From the NCBI GenBank assembly GCA_011605715.1, contig JAAOZO010000123.1, forward strand, positions 1 through 8,559: a stretch of DNA of 8,559 nt. The letters are read 5' to 3'. Each line of letters starts with the position of its first letter. Positions within the stretch are counted from its first letter, which is position 1. A program made the translations under genes and the position numbers. The DNA comes from Nitrososphaerota archaeon. Its GTDB lineage: Archaea > Thermoproteota > EX4484-205 > JAAOZO01. Positions 7,514 to 8,559 of the stretch are shown here, one piece after another. The notes under the pieces were generated by a model. The model searched no databases. It was given only the letters and a program-made list of their open reading frames with translations, and was not told the origin of the DNA.

Positions 7514-8279
7514 GAATAAAGTTCGAACCAATAAAAAATAAAATCAGCGTTAAAACTAGTACAGCATAAGCCCATTTGTTCCACCTAAGTATCTTGCTTC
7601 CTGAACTATTCCAAAAGGGAATTAAGGTAAATATTGCTAAGTAAAGTGAAATTATGCTTAAGTATTCTGCAACTACACTAATCTTTCCGAGGTAGGCAAG
7701 TACTAAGTATAGCATTTCAAGAGAAAATACCTGTACAAAATATATACTTCCTGTTATGCTTAAGAACAATGTCGAGCCTTCAATAAAATCCCCAAAGTAA
7801 ATGATTTTTATTGGTAAAATAGATGTCAAAATCGAAAAAACAAGCCCTAAAGCGCTCACTTCAAAGTGGAGCTCTGCGTTAATCTTTCTTGAAAAATATT
7901 CTGGAATGAAGATATAAACTAAAATGATTAAAATTGGTAGAAAAATAGCAAAAATCATTTCGTTCGCCATACTAGTTTTTAGGTTTACAAATTCCATCAG
8001 AATTAACGTTAGTAAGACCAGTAGTGAATGGGAGAAATTGTATCCTCTAAATGAAGAATACAATGAACTTATTGGCTTCAGAAAGAGACTGAAACCTGTT
8101 TTTGGCTTTGATTCTACTTTCAATAGTTCGCGTTTTCCTGGAGGAGGTTTCGCTTTTTTTAAGCCTGGACAATTATGACTTTCAGGTAACCTGTGCTCGG
8201 CGCAAAACTTTCCGCCACAGTACTTGCATACGAAAGGTAAATAGACTTCTTTTCCACAATAATCGCACTTTGTTGTCAT
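7503..8279 (-). CDS. AN1-type zinc finger protein with a multi-pass, site-2-protease-like membrane domain
   Basis: The 258 aa protein begins with a textbook AN1 zinc finger: C5-x2-C8-x9-C18-x2-C21-x4-C26-x2-H29-x5-H35-x-C37. A basic, proline-containing linker follows (38-65), then about six hydrophobic helices (near 81-99, 107-126, 142-160, 170-196, 203-222 and 236-252). In the membrane part, LAIFTLIPFWNSSGSKILRWNKWAYAV (214-240) resembles the C-terminal NLLP-x-x-P-LDGSK-WN region of archaeal M50 peptidases, and ILTSILPIKIIYFGDF (150-165) resembles their central segment. But the HExxH helix appears as IPEYFSRK (125-132), with both histidines lost, and the LDG aspartate position is Ser. I infer a non-proteolytic relative of site-2 proteases. 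AN1 fingers are tied to ubiquitin or nucleic-acid binding in eukaryotes; the role here is unknown. It is translationally coupled to larB upstream. Confidence 0.85.
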   Translation of the reverse strand: MTTKCDYCGKEVYLPFVCKYCGGKFCAEHRLPESHNCPGLKKAKPPPGKRELLKVESKPKTGFSLFLKPISSLYSSFRGYNFSHSLLVLLTLILMEFVNLKTSMANEMIFAIFLPILIILVYIFIPEYFSRKINAELHFEVSALGLVFSILTSILPIKIIYFGDFIEGSTLFLSITGSIYFVQVFSLEMLYLVLAYLGKISVVAEYLSIISLYLAIFTLIPFWNSSGSKILRWNKWAYAVLVLTLILFFIGSNFIPSF

Positions 8280-8559
8280 TACTTACCTCTCCTAAATTTT
8301 GCAACTCTGTTTGCAATTAAAGCTGCTATTGCACCTGCTGCAACACCTGCATCAATGTTCACAGTTGCAATTCCCAAAGAGCAACTTTGAAGCATTGTTA
8401 GCAATGCGCTTTTTCCCTTTCCTCCATATCCGTAGCCAATTGATGTTGGAACTGCTATTATCGGTACATCAATTAAACTTGCTACGATAGTTGGCAGGGT
8501 TCCCTCCCTTCCAGCAACTACAACTAATACATCAACATCTTTTTCTATCATGTACTTTA
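8279..8559 (-). CDS. larB: LarB-type nickel-pincer cofactor carboxylase, C-terminal part
   Basis: The frame runs off the right edge: the codons before the ATG at 8551 are still open (Lys-Tyr), and LarB proteins are about 220-260 aa, so about two thirds is missing. The visible 92 residues match the C-terminal PurE-like core of LarB: VDVLVVVAGREGTLPTIVAS, then IIAVPTSIGYGYGGKGKSAL, LTMLQSCSLGIATVNIDAG and AAGAIAALIANRVAKF. The cysteine in MLQSC (codon 8383-8381) sits where Lactiplantibacillus LarB has the catalytic cysteine that bonds the pyridinium ring. LarB carboxylates and hydrolyses nicotinate adenine dinucleotide, the first step to the nickel-pincer nucleotide used by lactate racemase-family enzymes. 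The VAG-x-x-G-x-LP and PTS-x-GYG pattern favours LarB over PurE (AIR carboxylase). LarC and LarE are not in view. Its TAA stop overlaps the next start (TAATG). Confidence 0.88.
   Translation of the reverse strand, partial: KYMIEKDVDVLVVVAGREGTLPTIVASLIDVPIIAVPTSIGYGYGGKGKSALLTMLQSCSLGIATVNIDAGVAAGAIAALIANRVAKFRRGK
8285..8292 (-). promoter_or_regulatory. Shine-Dalgarno for the AN1 membrane-protein gene, inside larB
   Basis: On the - strand, GGAGAGGT lies 5 nt before the ATG at 8279 and inside the last codons of larB. Together with the TAATG stop-start overlap it fixes the AN1 protein start and indicates that the two genes are read from one message. Confidence 0.75.

Noticed and set aside
7503..8279. 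Active M50 metalloprotease or rhomboid protease
   Set aside because: There is no HExxH or LDG for M50, and NSSGSK is not set in a rhomboid GxSG helix with a partner His; at most a non-catalytic relative.
7924..8320. + strand frames of 84 and 72 aa opposite the AN1 membrane-protein gene
   Set aside because: The - strand frame carries an intact eight-ligand AN1 finger with a coupled start; the + frames are its shadow.
8279..8559. PurE (AIR carboxylase) as the identity of the right-edge gene
   Set aside because: The VAG-x-x-G-x-LP, PTS-x-GYG and MLxSC-x-x-G-x-x-x-VNID pattern is that of LarB; PurE has different active-site motifs.

Overview
The window is an almost complete archaeal A-type (A/V-type) ATP synthase operon on the + strand. 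It converges with a two-gene - strand operon at the right end. The organism is an archaeon: the ATPase is archaeal in subunit set and order, an AN1 zinc-finger membrane protein of a typically archaeal kind follows, ribosome-binding sites are GGTGA-type, and genes are packed with 1-17 nt overlaps or gaps. Coding DNA is AT-rich, with many AGA/AGG arginine and ATA isoleucine codons. This suits a thermophilic or uncultured low-GC archaeon, but lineage and growth temperature cannot be fixed from this sequence.

Positions 1-7513 (+ strand) read I (partial) - K - H - E - C - F - A - B - D. Subunit I and the rotor proteolipid K form the membrane Ao motor. H and E build the peripheral stalks. C, F and D form the central stalk and its socket. 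A and B form the A3B3 catalytic head. Neighbours are joined by ATGA overlaps (H/E, F/A, B/D), a longer overlap (E/C) or near-zero gaps (I/K, K/H, C/F, A/B), so the whole run is probably one translationally coupled transcript. Its promoter and the N-terminus of subunit I lie left of the window.

Three things distinguish this ATPase. The rotor subunit K is a triple hairpin, and all three hairpins keep the ion-carrying glutamate. Subunits C (248 aa) and F (70 aa) are clearly shorter than usual. Subunit H lies between K and E rather than in front of I. Subunit B also has an unusual leucine at a normally acidic position in its degenerate P-loop segment.

Positions 7503-8559 (- strand) hold the C-terminal part of a LarB-type nickel-pincer cofactor carboxylase. 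It is followed by, and overlaps by one base (TAATG), a gene for an N-terminal AN1 zinc finger joined to a multi-pass membrane domain. That domain looks like a site-2-protease (M50) fold without its catalytic motifs. The AN1 gene and subunit D overlap tail-to-tail by 11 bp.

There is no intergenic space over about 15 bp, and I saw no RNA genes, mobile elements, CRISPR arrays or long DNA repeats. I did not find a wholly new multi-gene system. The most unusual items are the three-site proteolipid, the minimal C and F subunits, and the AN1/pseudo-protease protein coupled to larB.
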